A DNA stretch of 64,000 nucleotides from Streptomyces sp. NBC_00442. Its GTDB lineage: Bacteria; Actinomycetota; Actinomycetes; Streptomycetales; Streptomycetaceae. Below, piece by piece: positions 19,282 through 28,086 of the stretch. Below the pieces are notes generated by a model. The model ran no database searches and had not been told where the DNA came from. It saw only the letters and a list, made by a program, of their open reading frames with translations. The stretch is taken from positions 3,658,001-3,722,000 of the forward strand of contig NZ_CP107918.1 in NCBI RefSeq assembly GCF_036014195.1. The letters run 5' to 3'. A program made the translations under genes and the position numbers. Every line of letters begins with the position of its first letter. Position 1 is the stretch's first letter.

Positions 19282-20493
19282 TCAGTGACGGGCGGCGGTG
19301 ACCCGGGCAGGTTCGGGCACGGATCCCGCTGTGACTCGGCCGCCCGTACCCGTACGCCGCTCCAAGGCGCTGGAGACAAACGCGAGGGCGAGGGCGGATG
19401 CGGCGAGTGCGGCGCCGACCCAGTTGGGGGCGGTGTATCCGAGGCCCGCCGCGATGACGATGCCGCCGAGCCACGCGGAGAGCGCGTTGCCGAGGTTGAA
19501 GGCGCCGATGTTCACGGCGGACGCCAGGGTGGGAGCGCCGGCGGCCTGGTCGAGCACCCGCTTCTGCAGCGGGGGGACGGTGGCGAAGCCCAGCGCGCCG
19601 ATGAGGAACACCACGACGGCGGACGCGACCTTGTCGTGGGCGGCCACGGTGAACAGCGCGAGCACCACGGCAAGGCCGGACAGGGACACGTAGAGCATCG
19701 GCATGAGAGCGCGGTCGGCGAACCGGCCGCCGATGAGGTTGCCGGCAACCATGCCGAGCCCGAAGAGAACGAGCAGCCAGGTGACGGAGGTGTCGGCGTA
19801 GCCGGCGACGCCGGTCATCATCGGAGTGATGTAGGTGATCGCCGCGAACACTCCGCCGAACCCGAGCACGGTCATCGCCATGGCGAGCAGTACCTGGACG
19901 TTCCGGAAGGCGGCGAGCTCGTGACGCAGCCGCACGCCCTCGGCTTTCGGCAGGTCGGGGACCAGCTTGGCCACCCCGACCAGGCCCAGCACGCCGAGCG
20001 CCGCGACGGCGAAGAAGGTCGCACGCCACCCGGCCTGCTGGCCGATGAGGGTGCCGGCCGGTACGCCGACGACATTGGCGACGGTCAGACCCGTGAACAT
20101 CATGGCGATCGCTCCCGCCTTCTTCTCCGGAGCGACGAGTTCGGCCGCGACGACCGAGCCGATCCCGAAGAAGGCTCCGTGCGCGAGGGAGGCGACGATC
20201 CGTCCGGCCAGCATCAGCCCGAAGACGGGCGCGATCGCCGAGAGCACGTTGCCCACGACGAAGAGGCCCATCAGCAGCATCAGCATGCGCTTACGGGAGA
20301 TCTTGGTACCCAGGACGGTCATCAGCGGAGCGCCGAGCGTGACGCCGACCGCATAACCGCTCACCAGGAAGCCGGCGGTGGGGATGGAGACGCCGAAGGT
20401 TCCGGCGACCTCGGGGAGCAGCCCCATGATCACGAATTCTGTGGTGCCGATACCGAACGCCCCGATGGCGAGGGCTAGGAGGGCGAGTGGCAT
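19282..20493 (-). CDS. MFS transporter (DHA1, AraJ/chloramphenicol-exporter type)
   Basis: A 403-residue protein of about 12 transmembrane helices beginning MPLALLALAIGAFGIGTTEFVIMGLLPEVA, the usual opening of DHA1 drug or sugar exporters. The loop 2-3 motif appears as GAPLMTVLGTKISRKRMLM. Drug or metabolite proton antiport is the likely role. Start ATG 20493 has GGAAGG eight bases upstream; an upstream in-frame start is less likely. It is divergent from a MarR gene with a repeat-containing spacer, a typical regulator/exporter pair. Confidence 0.9.
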   Translation of the reverse strand: MPLALLALAIGAFGIGTTEFVIMGLLPEVAGTFGVSIPTAGFLVSGYAVGVTLGAPLMTVLGTKISRKRMLMLLMGLFVVGNVLSAIAPVFGLMLAGRIVASLAHGAFFGIGSVVAAELVAPEKKAGAIAMMFTGLTVANVVGVPAGTLIGQQAGWRATFFAVAALGVLGLVGVAKLVPDLPKAEGVRLRHELAAFRNVQVLLAMAMTVLGFGGVFAAITYITPMMTGVAGYADTSVTWLLVLFGLGMVAGNLIGGRFADRALMPMLYVSLSGLAVVLALFTVAAHDKVASAVVVFLIGALGFATVPPLQKRVLDQAAGAPTLASAVNIGAFNLGNALSAWLGGIVIAAGLGYTAPNWVGAALAASALALAFVSSALERRTGTGGRVTAGSVPEPARVTAARH

Positions 20494-20542
20494 GGGATGA
20501 CCTTCCAAGAGATTGCGTAAGCCCCTTACGGGCGTCCACAAT

Positions 20543-20582
20543 AATTGCAGACGCCTGTTAATTGCAAACGCGGGCTATTGCG
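20543..20582. promoter_or_regulatory. Three 17-bp-spaced repeats between MFS and MarR genes, candidate MarR operator
   Basis: AATTGCA occurs at 20543 and 20560, and a related TATTGCG at 20576. The spacing is about 17 bp, and the first two copies are followed by GACGC/AACGC. The block lies in the divergent promoter region, where the MarR protein would be expected to bind. Confidence 0.5.
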
Positions 20583-20630
20583 CTAGTGGACTATCCTGAG
20601 GAGAAGCCGCTCCGGACGGAGGACACACGC

Positions 20631-21089
20631 ATGACCGCGACGGATCCCGCACTCACCGCCCTTTCCCAGGGCTGGTGCGCACTGTCCCTGCTGCACGGCA
20701 GGATCGACGCCCACATCGAACGCGCCCTGCAAGCGGGGCACGACCTCAGCGTGCGCGAGTACTCGCTGCTCGATGTCCTCAGCCGCCAGCACAGCGGACC
20801 GGGCGGCCACCTCCAGATGAAGCAGGTGGCCGACGCCGTCGTCCTCAGCCAGTCGGCTACGACCCGGCTCGTCACCCGTCTCGAAGACCGAGGCCTGCTG
20901 ACCCGCTACCTCTGCGACACCGACCGGCGCGGCATCTACACCGACGTCACGGAGCCCGGCCTTGCCCTGCTCGCCGCGGCACGCCCCACGAACGACAGGG
21001 CGCTGCGCGAAGCACTGGACGAAGCGGCGGCGAATACGGAACTGGCCCCTCTGGTCCGTGCGGTGGAGGAGCTCCACGTCGCCGCCTGA
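20631..21089 (+). CDS. MarR-family transcriptional regulator
   Basis: A 152-residue winged helix protein. The recognition part reads LQMKQVADAVVLSQSATTRLVTRLEDRGLLTRYLCDTDRRGIYTDVTEPG, the canonical MarR wing with DxRG. It is divergent from the MFS exporter and probably represses it, with an aromatic or drug ligand releasing it. ATG 20631 has GGAGG six bases upstream. The next gene, a GNAT, starts 25 bp downstream. Confidence 0.9.
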   Translation: MTATDPALTALSQGWCALSLLHGRIDAHIERALQAGHDLSVREYSLLDVLSRQHSGPGGHLQMKQVADAVVLSQSATTRLVTRLEDRGLLTRYLCDTDRRGIYTDVTEPGLALLAAARPTNDRALREALDEAAANTELAPLVRAVEELHVAA

Positions 21090-21113
21090 ACCACCCGGAG
21101 TATCGTCCGGGGA

Positions 21114-21566
21114 ATGAGCGATCTTGAAATCAGGCCCGCGACGCCCGAGGACATCCCGGCGATCGTGGCGATGCTCGCGGACGACCCGCTGGGTGCACAG
21201 CGCGAGTCTCCCGACGACCTGACGCCCTACCACGCCGCGTTCGACCGGCTCGCGGGCGATCCGAACCAACATGTGGTGGTGGCGGACCGAGGCGGGGAAA
21301 TCGTCGGAACGCTGCAGCTGACCGTCATCCCCGGCCTCTCCCGGCGAGGCGCCACGCGCTCGGTCATCGAGGGAGTGCGGGTGCACGGCGCGGAGCGCGG
21401 CAGCGGCCTCGGCACCCAGCTCATCGAATGGGCCGTGGACGAGTCGAAGCGTCAGGGGTGCCAGCTGGTCCAGCTGACCTCGGATGCCACCCGCACCGAC
21501 GCCCACCGCTTCTATGAGCGACTCGGGTTCGAGGCCTCCCACGTGGGGTTCAAGAAGACCCTGTAG
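21114..21566 (+). CDS. GNAT-family N-acetyltransferase
   Basis: A 150-residue single-domain GNAT. It has IRPATPEDIPAIVAML at the N terminus, the acetyl-CoA loop VHGAERGSGLGTQLIEWAVDESKRQG, and a C-terminal TRTDAHRFYERLGFEASHVGFKK. The acceptor is not identifiable. It follows the MarR gene closely and ends before a run of three parS sites. Confidence 0.9.
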   Translation: MSDLEIRPATPEDIPAIVAMLADDPLGAQRESPDDLTPYHAAFDRLAGDPNQHVVVADRGGEIVGTLQLTVIPGLSRRGATRSVIEGVRVHGAERGSGLGTQLIEWAVDESKRQGCQLVQLTSDATRTDAHRFYERLGFEASHVGFKKTL

Positions 21567-21573
21567 TCCGACC

Positions 21574-21603
21574 GTCCCCGTGTTTCACGTGAAACACGGG
21601 GAC
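21574..21603. terminator. 30-bp perfect palindrome with parS at its centre
   Basis: GTCCCCGTGTTTCAC and its exact complement meet at the centre of the parS at 21582-21595. The palindrome starts 8 bp after the GNAT stop codon in a convergent gap, so it could act as a bidirectional terminator as well as a ParB site. Confidence 0.55.
21582..21595. other. parS centromere site 3
   Basis: Perfect GTTTCACGTGAAAC at the centre of a 30-bp palindrome between convergent genes. Confidence 0.95.
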
Positions 21604-21623
21604 CCGCGGGGCTTCCGCTGGGC

Positions 21624-21637
21624 GTTTCACGTGAAAT
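21624..21637. other. parS-like site 4 (one mismatch)
   Basis: GTTTCACGTGAAAT, differing from consensus only at the last base. The flanks GGGC/GCCC extend the symmetry. Confidence 0.8.
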
Positions 21638-21650
21638 GCCCGGCGGTCCT

Positions 21651-21664
21651 GTTTCACGTGAAAC
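21651..21664. other. parS centromere site 5
   Basis: Perfect GTTTCACGTGAAAC ending two bases before the stop codon of the beta-lactamase-family gene. Confidence 0.95.
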
Positions 21665-21665
21665 G

Positions 21666-23069
21666 TCAGACGCCCTGCCAGCCCTCGGGGTGCACTCCGC
21701 CCGGCACGGCTGACGCGTCGGGCCCGTAAGGCTCGCGGGTGAAGACGAACGACCCCAGGTCGAGATGGCTCACCGAACCGTCGGGCCGCAGCACCACACG
21801 GAGCGTCTCCCCCCGGTGGTAGCCGTCGAGACCGGTCCACGTGCCGTCAGCGGCAGCCTTGAACCGGGAAGGGCGGCCCGCGCCGCGCAGCGGTTCCAGG
21901 GCCACGCCCCGATCCGCGAGGAGCCGGAGCCCGTAGACATGGGTGCCCCAGTACCAGGGCCCGGTGAGCCCGAGGAGCCTCTCGTCCACCTCGAGGAGAG
22001 GGCGCCAGGGCTCCGGGAGGCGCGGCTCGGCCTCCGCCACGATCTCTACGAGATCGGCCGCCAGAGAGCCGCACAAGGGACCGGAGGTCGCATTGGCCAG
22101 CGCGACGGCCGCCACCCCATCGGTCACACTCACCCAGAGCCCCGCGACGAACCCGGGCAACGAGCCGGTATGCCCGGCGAGTTCACGCCCTTTCACGTGC
22201 GACAGCTGTACGCCGAGCCCATAACCGCTCTCCCAGCCACCCGGCTCCGCCCCCACGGAAGGCATACGCATCTCCGCGACGGACCCGGCGCCCAATACCC
22301 GCTCGTCTCCCTCGGCGAGGAATACAGCGAAGCGGCAGAGGTCTCTCGCCGTCGACCACAGCTGGCCGGCGGGTGCCATCAGCCCCAGGTCCTCGGACGG
22401 CTCGGGCAGCAGCACATCGGCCCACGGATGCACGGCCCAGCCTCCCGCGTGAGGGTGGATCGGCTGCGCGCTCGTGCGGTCCAGGCCCAGCGGCTCCAGG
22501 ATCTCGGTGCCCAGCGCCTCCGCCCATGGCACGCCGCGGACCGCCTCGACCAGGGAACCGAGCAGCGTGTAGCCCGGGTTGGAGTAATGGTGCAGCCGGC
22601 CGGCGGGATGCAAGTGCGGCCGCTCGCCCAGCACGTCGGTGAGCTCGGGCCGCAGACCGCCGGGTGTCCGTTCCCACCAGGGCGCGGGCGTTTCGGCCGG
22701 CAACCCCGCTGTGTGAGCGAGGAGTTGGGCGATCGTCGCTCCGCCGGCCCGGGTGCCGGTGAGGTGCTTCTCCAGCGGATCAGCCAGGTCGAGCAGCCCC
22801 TCGTCGCGAAGCCTCATCACCAGCACGGCGGTGAACGTCTTGGTGATGGAGCCGATGCGGTACTGGACGTCCGCATGCGAGCCGTGCCCATCGACGGACG
22901 TACGCGACCCGGACCAGACCATCCGCCCGTCCCTCGCCACGGCCGCGACGAGCGAAGGTGCCCGGCCCTCGGACTGGGCGACAGCGATGCGGTGAAGCAG
23001 AGCGCGCCGCGTAGCGGGCAGCAGCTCTTCGAGCGGGGACCGTGCTGCGGAGGAACTGGATGTCGTCAT
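21666..23069 (-). CDS. Serine hydrolase of the class C beta-lactamase/DD-peptidase family
   Basis: A 467-residue protein. The SxxK nucleophile motif is GSITKTFTAVL (Ser74, Lys77), the tyrosine motif is HYSNPGY near residue 160, and the third motif is GHTGSLPG near residue 301. A C-terminal lipocalin-like beta domain follows (LTGPWYWGTHVYGLRLL). No signal peptide is visible, so it may be a cytosolic esterase or peptidase rather than an antibiotic-degrading enzyme. The ATG at 23069 was chosen because GAGGAA lies upstream. Confidence 0.87.
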   Translation of the reverse strand: MTTSSSSAARSPLEELLPATRRALLHRIAVAQSEGRAPSLVAAVARDGRMVWSGSRTSVDGHGSHADVQYRIGSITKTFTAVLVMRLRDEGLLDLADPLEKHLTGTRAGGATIAQLLAHTAGLPAETPAPWWERTPGGLRPELTDVLGERPHLHPAGRLHHYSNPGYTLLGSLVEAVRGVPWAEALGTEILEPLGLDRTSAQPIHPHAGGWAVHPWADVLLPEPSEDLGLMAPAGQLWSTARDLCRFAVFLAEGDERVLGAGSVAEMRMPSVGAEPGGWESGYGLGVQLSHVKGRELAGHTGSLPGFVAGLWVSVTDGVAAVALANATSGPLCGSLAADLVEIVAEAEPRLPEPWRPLLEVDERLLGLTGPWYWGTHVYGLRLLADRGVALEPLRGAGRPSRFKAAADGTWTGLDGYHRGETLRVVLRPDGSVSHLDLGSFVFTREPYGPDASAVPGGVHPEGWQGV

Positions 23070-23198
23070 GGAGCCAGGTCTAGCGGCGCATCCCGCTTTC
23101 CGTCGAACCCATTTCGCCGACACACCCAGCGCGCGCCCTTCCGAGCGCCTGGCCGCCTTGGAACCGGCCGAGGCATCGGCAGTCCCGTCGCCCCCGGG

Positions 23199-23831
23199 TC
23201 AGTGGTCGACGGGGAGGCCCGGCGGTCGACGACCGTTCCCGGCTGCCGGGTAGGACATCTGGAAGGCGAGGCGTTCGTCGGCCTGGTCCCCGATGCGCGT
23301 GAGCACGCCGTCCAGGTCGAGGAACTCCTCCCAGACTGGCCGTCCGCCCGCCGACGCGAGTCTGGCGACGACAAGGTCTTCGAGCTCGGGGATCCGCTTG
23401 TTCTTCCAGATCTTGTCGGCCAGGCTGACCAGAAGGTCCTCCATCCCGGCCCCTTCGGCGGTCCAGGCGGCGTGTGTCCCGGCGAAGCGTGCCCTTGCGG
23501 GGTCGACGCCTCGGGCCAACAACAGTTCCCGGCCTGCTTCTTCGTGCTGTGCACCAGGGACGGACAACTCGGCGGGGTGCAGGGTCTTGCCGATGTCGTG
23601 AGTGGCGGCTCCGAAGAGGACGGCCTGCGGGTCGATGCCCAGATCGGGCTTGCGCGCGGCGATCCATTCGAGGAGCTGTCCCGCGACGTCGTGGACCGCC
23701 CGCAGGTGGGCGACCAAACGCGGCGGCGCGTCGACGTCGTGAAGCAACTGGGCCGCTTCGACGGGCAATGGCCGCAGCGGGGGCCGGTCGTTTTCCCGAA
23801 GGACGATCGACAGTACTCGCGAGGTCGTCAC
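23199..23831 (-). CDS. HD-domain protein
   Basis: A 210-residue protein with the HD metal-site pattern: His in LRAVHDVAGQLLEW, the HD pair in FGAATHDIGKTLHP, HEEAG after it, and a later Asp in SLADKIWKNKR. It is probably a metal-dependent phosphohydrolase. The substrate is unknown. It begins 73 bp downstream of dnaB in the opposite sense of coordinates but on the same strand, so it could be transcribed with dnaB. Confidence 0.82.
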   Translation of the reverse strand: MTTSRVLSIVLRENDRPPLRPLPVEAAQLLHDVDAPPRLVAHLRAVHDVAGQLLEWIAARKPDLGIDPQAVLFGAATHDIGKTLHPAELSVPGAQHEEAGRELLLARGVDPARARFAGTHAAWTAEGAGMEDLLVSLADKIWKNKRIPELEDLVVARLASAGGRPVWEEFLDLDGVLTRIGDQADERLAFQMSYPAAGNGRRPPGLPVDH

Positions 23832-23904
23832 CGCGACAGGGTAGTCGTTGACGTCGCAGTCGACCTTGGTCGCCGGACGGCCTGGATGGATGCCGAGCTC
23901 GGCC

Positions 23905-25398
23905 TCAGGTCTGGGCCATGTCCACGAAGCGCGAGTAGTGGCCCTGGAAGGCGACGGTGATGGTGGCCGTCGGGCCGTTACGGTGCTTGGCCACGATCAG
24001 GTCCGCCTCGCCCGCGCGGGGCGACTCCTTCTCGTACGCGTCCTCACGGTGCAGCAGGATGACCATGTCCGCGTCCTGCTCGATGGAGCCGGATTCACGG
24101 AGGTCGGAGACCATCGGCTTCTTGTCCGTGCGCTGTTCGGGACCACGGTTCAGCTGCGAGAGCGCGATGACCGGCAGCTGGAGCTCCTTGGCCAGGAGCT
24201 TCAGGTTTCGCGACATGTCCGAGACTTCCTGTTGCCGGCTCTCGGCGCGCTTCGAACCGCCGGACTGCATCAGCTGCAGATAGTCGATGACGACGAGGCG
24301 GAGGTCGTTGCGCTGCTTCAGGCGGCGGCACTTCGCCCGGATTTCCATCATCGACAGGTTTGGTGAGTCGTCGATGTAGAGCGGCGCCTGGGAGACATCC
24401 GGCATGCGGCGGGCCAGGCGGGTCCAGTCCTCGTCAGTCATGGTGCCGGAGCGCATGTGGTGAAGAGCGACGCGGGCCTCTGCCGACAGCAGACGCATCG
24501 CGATCTCGTTGCGTCCCATTTCGAGCGAGAAGATCACACTCGGGAGGTTGTGCTTGATGGAACAGGCACGTGCGAAATCCAGCGCCAGCGTCGACTTACC
24601 CATGGCGGGACGAGCGGCGATGACGACCATCTGGCCGGGGTGCAGCCCGTTGGTGAGCGAGTCGAAGTCGGTGAATCCGGTGGGCACTCCGGTCATCTCG
24701 CCACTGCGGGAACCGATCGCCTCGATCTCGTCGAGCGCGCCCTCCATGATGTCACCGAGCGGCAGGTAGTCCTCGCTGGTGCGCTGTTCGGTGACCGCGT
24801 AGATCTCCGCCTGGGCGGAGTTGACGATGTCGTCGACATCGCCGTCCGCCGCGTATCCCATCTGCGTGATCTTGGTGCCCGCCTCGACGAGACGGCGCAG
24901 CACCGCCCTCTCGTGGACGATCTCCGCGTAGTAGGAGGCGTTGGCCGCCGTCGGCACCGACTGGACCAGCGTGTGCAGGTACGAGGCGCCGCCGACCCGG
25001 GTGATCTCGCCCCGCTTGACCAGTTCCGCGGCGACCGTGATGGGGTCGGCGGGCTCGCCTTTGGCGTAGAGGTCGAGAATCGCCGTGTAGACGGTCTCGT
25101 GAGCGGGCTTGTAGAAGTCGTGGCCCTTGATGATCTCCACGACGTCCGCGATGGCGTCCTTGGAGAGCAGCATGCCGCCGAGGACGGACTGTTCGGCGTC
25201 GATGTCCTGCGGGGGCACACGCTCGAACCCGGAGGAACCGCCGTCCCAGTCGTCCTGACCTCGGTCGTGCTGATCGTCACGGCCCCTGCCGCGCCCTCGG
25301 CCGCGGCCCTCGCTGTCGCCTCGCTGGCGGGAAACAGGCAGCCGGTCGCTCGGACCGGTATCGGCCCAGGGCTCGTCCAACGGCTCGGGAATGCTCAC
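23905..25398 (-). CDS. dnaB: Replicative DNA helicase DnaB
   Basis: A 497-residue hexameric helicase that unwinds the fork ahead of DNA polymerase III. The N-terminal 60 residues are a charged Arg/Gly/Asp-rich extension, followed by the DnaB N domain (PPQDIDAEQSVLGGMLL). The RecA-like domain has Walker A ARPAMGKST (about 258-266) and Walker B LVVIDYLQL (about 365-373). No intein interrupts it. The GTG at 25398 is preceded by GGAGGAGG. It lies downstream of a set of DnaA boxes. Confidence 0.96.
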   Translation of the reverse strand: MSIPEPLDEPWADTGPSDRLPVSRQRGDSEGRGRGRGRGRDDQHDRGQDDWDGGSSGFERVPPQDIDAEQSVLGGMLLSKDAIADVVEIIKGHDFYKPAHETVYTAILDLYAKGEPADPITVAAELVKRGEITRVGGASYLHTLVQSVPTAANASYYAEIVHERAVLRRLVEAGTKITQMGYAADGDVDDIVNSAQAEIYAVTEQRTSEDYLPLGDIMEGALDEIEAIGSRSGEMTGVPTGFTDFDSLTNGLHPGQMVVIAARPAMGKSTLALDFARACSIKHNLPSVIFSLEMGRNEIAMRLLSAEARVALHHMRSGTMTDEDWTRLARRMPDVSQAPLYIDDSPNLSMMEIRAKCRRLKQRNDLRLVVIDYLQLMQSGGSKRAESRQQEVSDMSRNLKLLAKELQLPVIALSQLNRGPEQRTDKKPMVSDLRESGSIEQDADMVILLHREDAYEKESPRAGEADLIVAKHRNGPTATITVAFQGHYSRFVDMAQT

Positions 25399-25545
25399 CG
25401 GGCCACCTCCTCCCGTCCGCTCCGCGGACCTAGCCGTGCCACTCTTTCTACGGCACGACACTGACAAAACGAGATGCCCGACTCCGGTTCCGGCGCGTCG
25501 GGCGCCGGACCACGGTAGGCCCGCGAGCGGCGTCAGCCAATCTGG

Positions 25546-25554
25546 TTATCCACA
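25546..25554 (+). promoter_or_regulatory. DnaA box upstream of dnaB
   Basis: TTATCCACA, a perfect match to the high-affinity bacterial DnaA box, outside oriC and about 150 bp upstream of the dnaB start. Confidence 0.75.
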
Positions 25555-25625
25555 GGGCATGTGGACGAACGACCAGATGCTGTGGAGAAGTCTCCGGAAC
25601 CTGTGCACGGACCGGGGGACAGCAC

Positions 25626-25634
25626 TGTGGACAA
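25626..25634 (-). promoter_or_regulatory. DnaA box upstream of dnaB
   Basis: TGTGGACAA, the complement of TTGTCCACA, which is the preferred Streptomyces DnaA box. It faces the box at 25546. Confidence 0.75.
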
Positions 25635-25821
25635 AGTCATAGCGCCTCCACCATCACCGTGCTGACCTGCATGTTCTCCGTCCACTGGCTGTGGGGGAGA
25701 AAAACTTTCCCGACTGGCTCAAGATCAGGGCAGATGCCCTGTGCACGAACCGGGAAAGGACCTAAAAGTAAGGACCATAGAAGCATTGCGTCTATTACCT
25801 GTGGAAGATTAGATTGACCCC

Positions 25822-27171
25822 ATGACTCAGGCCCCCGCGGCACCGGAGAACGACCGGCGCGCCTCCCGACGACGACACGACCGCGAGATCGTGGCCCTTG
25901 CCGTTCCCGCCTTCGGCGCCCTCGTGGCCGAGCCGCTCTTCGTGATGGCCGACAGCGCGATCGTGGGCCACCTCGGCACTCCGCAACTGGCCGGTTTGGG
26001 TATTGCCGCACCCCTGCTCACCACCGCCGTGAGCGTCTTCATCTTCCTCGCCTACGCCACCACCGCCGCCGTCTCACGACGCGTCGGCGCCGGCGACCTG
26101 CGGTCCGCGATACGCCAGGGAATGGACGGCATCTGGCTCGCCCTGCTCCTGGGCGCCGCGGTCGTCGCCACGGTCCTTCCCACCGCTCCCTGGCTGGTCG
26201 GCCTCTTCGGGGCTTCGGACACCGCGGCCCCCTATGCCGTCACCTACCTCCGCATATCCGCCCTTGGCATCCCCGCCATGCTCGTCGTGCTCGCTTCGAC
26301 GGGCGTCCTGCGCGGCCTGCAGAACACCAGGACACCGCTGTACGTCGCCATCGGCGGCTTCGCCGTCAATGGCGGGCTCAACCTGGGGCTCGTCTATGGA
26401 GCGGGTCTCGGTATCGCCGGGTCGGCATGGGGCACGGTCATCGCCCAGTTCGGCATGGCCGCCGTCTACCTCACCGTGGTCGTGCGCGGAGCGCGGCGGC
26501 ACGGGGCCTCCCTCCGCCCGGACTCCGCGGGCATCAAGAACAGCGCGCAGGCAGGTGTGCCACTGCTGGTCCGCACGCTCTCGCTGCGGGCCGTCCTGAT
26601 GATCGCCACCGCCGTCGCCGCCCACTTGGGCGACGTCGACATCGCCGCTCACCAGATCATCCTGTCCCTCTGGAGCCTGATGGCCTTCGCCCTCGACGCG
26701 ATCGCCATCGCCGGGCAGGCGATCATCGGCCGCTGTCTGGGGGCGGATGACGTCAAGGGCGCCCGCCAGGCCTGTCGCCGTATGGTCGAGTGGGGAATCG
26801 CCTTCGGGGTGCTGCTCGGTCTGCTCGTAGTGGCCGCCCGGCCCCTGTTCATCCCGCTCTTCACCAGCGACCACACCGTCCAGGACACCCTGCTTCCCGC
26901 TCTCTTGGTGGTCGCCGTCATCCAGCCGGTGGCCGGCGTCGTCTTCGTGCTCGACGGCGTCCTGATGGGCGCGGGCGATGGCCCGTATCTGGCCTGGGCC
27001 ATGCTGGTGACCCTGGCCGCCTTCGCCCCGGTCGCCCTGCTCGTACCGACGCTGGGCGGCGGACTCACCGCCCTGTGGTGGGCGATGGGCCTGATGATGG
27101 TGGTCCGGATGCTGACCCTTGCCTGGCGCGCTCGCTCCGGTCGCTGGTTGGTCACCGGCGCGGCGCGCTGA
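25822..27171 (+). CDS. MATE-family efflux transporter
   Basis: A 449-residue membrane protein of 12 helices in two similar halves. The N-terminal pattern REIVALAVPAFGALVAEPLFVMADSAIVGHLGTPQLAGLGIA is typical of DinF-type MATE exporters, and SLRAVLMIATAVAAHLGDVDIAAHQII marks the second half. It probably exports cationic drugs or metabolites in exchange for Na+ or H+. Little ribosome-binding sequence precedes the ATG, so the message may have a very short leader. Confidence 0.92.
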   Translation: MTQAPAAPENDRRASRRRHDREIVALAVPAFGALVAEPLFVMADSAIVGHLGTPQLAGLGIAAPLLTTAVSVFIFLAYATTAAVSRRVGAGDLRSAIRQGMDGIWLALLLGAAVVATVLPTAPWLVGLFGASDTAAPYAVTYLRISALGIPAMLVVLASTGVLRGLQNTRTPLYVAIGGFAVNGGLNLGLVYGAGLGIAGSAWGTVIAQFGMAAVYLTVVVRGARRHGASLRPDSAGIKNSAQAGVPLLVRTLSLRAVLMIATAVAAHLGDVDIAAHQIILSLWSLMAFALDAIAIAGQAIIGRCLGADDVKGARQACRRMVEWGIAFGVLLGLLVVAARPLFIPLFTSDHTVQDTLLPALLVVAVIQPVAGVVFVLDGVLMGAGDGPYLAWAMLVTLAAFAPVALLVPTLGGGLTALWWAMGLMMVVRMLTLAWRARSGRWLVTGAAR

Positions 27172-27211
27172 CCGCGACTCGGCGCGAGCGGAGGAAGCGC
27201 CCCCGCACGAT

Positions 27212-27225
27212 GTTTCACGTGGAAC
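27212..27225. other. parS-like site 6 (one mismatch)
   Basis: GTTTCACGTGGAAC, one base from consensus, between the convergent MATE and rplI genes. Confidence 0.8.
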
Positions 27226-27273
27226 AACGCTTCGCCCGCGCGGGCTGGTGCCGCCTCAGGCCGTCACTTCTCT

Positions 27274-27287
27274 GTTTCACGTGAAAC
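27274..27287. other. parS centromere site 7
   Basis: Perfect GTTTCACGTGAAAC at the centre of a 26-bp palindrome (27268-27293). It abuts the rplI terminator hairpin. Confidence 0.95.
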
Positions 27288-27290
27288 AGA

Positions 27291-27323
27291 GAACGGGCCG
27301 CACCCAAGGGGTACGGCCCGTTC
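27291..27323 (-). terminator. Terminator of the rpsF-ssb-rpsR-rplI operon
   Basis: Arms GAACGGGCCG (27291-27300) and CGGCCCGTTC (27314-27323) with an inner ACCC/GGGT pairing. It lies about 20 bp beyond the rplI stop codon in the direction of transcription. A short (ctgtg) repeat separates the two. Confidence 0.8.
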
Positions 27324-27341
27324 TGCTGTGCTGTGCTGTGC

Positions 27342-27788
27342 TTAGGCGGCGATGACCTCGACGCCAAGCTTCGCGACAACGTCGGCGTGCAGACGCACGG
27401 ACACCTGGTGGGCACCAAGGGTCTTGATCGGCGCACCGAGCTCGACGCGGCGCTTGTCCACGTCCGGGCCACCCGCGGCCTTGATCGCCGAAGCGACGTC
27501 AGCCTGGGTGACGGAGCCGAAGAGACGGCCGGCGTCGCCGGAGCGAACAGCCAGACGCACCTTCACGCCTTCGAGACGGGCCTTGACCTCATTGGCCTGC
27601 TCGATGGTCGCGATCTCGTGGATCTTGCGCGCACGACGGATCTGCGCGACATCCTTCTCGCCACCCTTGGTCCAGCGGATCGCGAAACCACGCGGGACCA
27701 AGTAGTTGCGAGCGTAGCCGTCCTTGACGTCAACGACGTCGCCGGCCGTGCCGAGGCCAGAGACCTCGTGGGTGAGGATGATCTTCAT
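27342..27788 (-). CDS. rplI: 50S ribosomal protein L9
   Basis: A 148-residue protein starting [36 protein letters not shown], the L9 rRNA-binding N domain. A long connecting helix and the C domain follow. It binds 23S rRNA near the L1 stalk base. Last gene of the rpsF-ssb-rpsR-rplI operon, 18 bp after rpsR. Confidence 0.97.
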   Translation of the reverse strand: MKIILTHEVSGLGTAGDVVDVKDGYARNYLVPRGFAIRWTKGGEKDVAQIRRARKIHEIATIEQANEVKARLEGVKVRLAVRSGDAGRLFGSVTQADVASAIKAAGGPDVDKRRVELGAPIKTLGAHQVSVRLHADVVAKLGVEVIAA

Positions 27789-27806
27789 TTTTCGGTCACC
27801 CTTCCC

Positions 27807-28043
27807 TTATCGCGCGGTGGACGTGTAGGGCAGCAGCGCCATCTCACGGCTGTTCTTGACGGCCGTGGCGACGTCACGCTGGTGCTGCGTGCAGTTGCCG
27901 GTCACGCGGCGGGCACGGATCTTGCCGCGGTCGGAAATGAACTTCCGCAGCATGTTCGTGTCCTTGTAGTCCACGTAGACGGTCTTGTCCTTGCAGAAAG
28001 CGCAGACCTTCTTCTTAGGCTTGCGCACAGGCGGCTTCGCCAT
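27807..28043 (-). CDS. rpsR: 30S ribosomal protein S18
   Basis: A 78-residue protein, [20 protein letters not shown]..., with cysteines in VCAFC and GNCTQHQ, so this is the zinc-binding (C+) form. Streptomyces often carries a second, cysteine-free S18 elsewhere that is induced under zinc starvation; that copy is not in this window. It forms a dimer with S6, encoded in the same operon. Confidence 0.96.
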   Translation of the reverse strand: MAKPPVRKPKKKVCAFCKDKTVYVDYKDTNMLRKFISDRGKIRARRVTGNCTQHQRDVATAVKNSREMALLPYTSTAR

Positions 28044-28086
28044 GGTGTTTCTCCTGTGTGATCAAGAAGTGGGGGTACGAGCTGCC

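Larger units (their letters stand above)
25399..25821. other. Intergenic region between dnaB and the MATE gene with DnaA boxes
   Basis: About 420 bp without a supported gene. The centre carries two consensus DnaA boxes on opposite strands, 80 bp apart, with related TGTGGA/TGTGCA elements between them. The right half is comparatively AT-rich and must contain the MATE gene promoter. Confidence 0.6.

Noticed and set aside
22187..22200. parS-like sequence ctttcacgtgcgac in the beta-lactamase-family gene
   Set aside because: Three mismatches from consensus, with symmetry broken, so not counted as a parS site.
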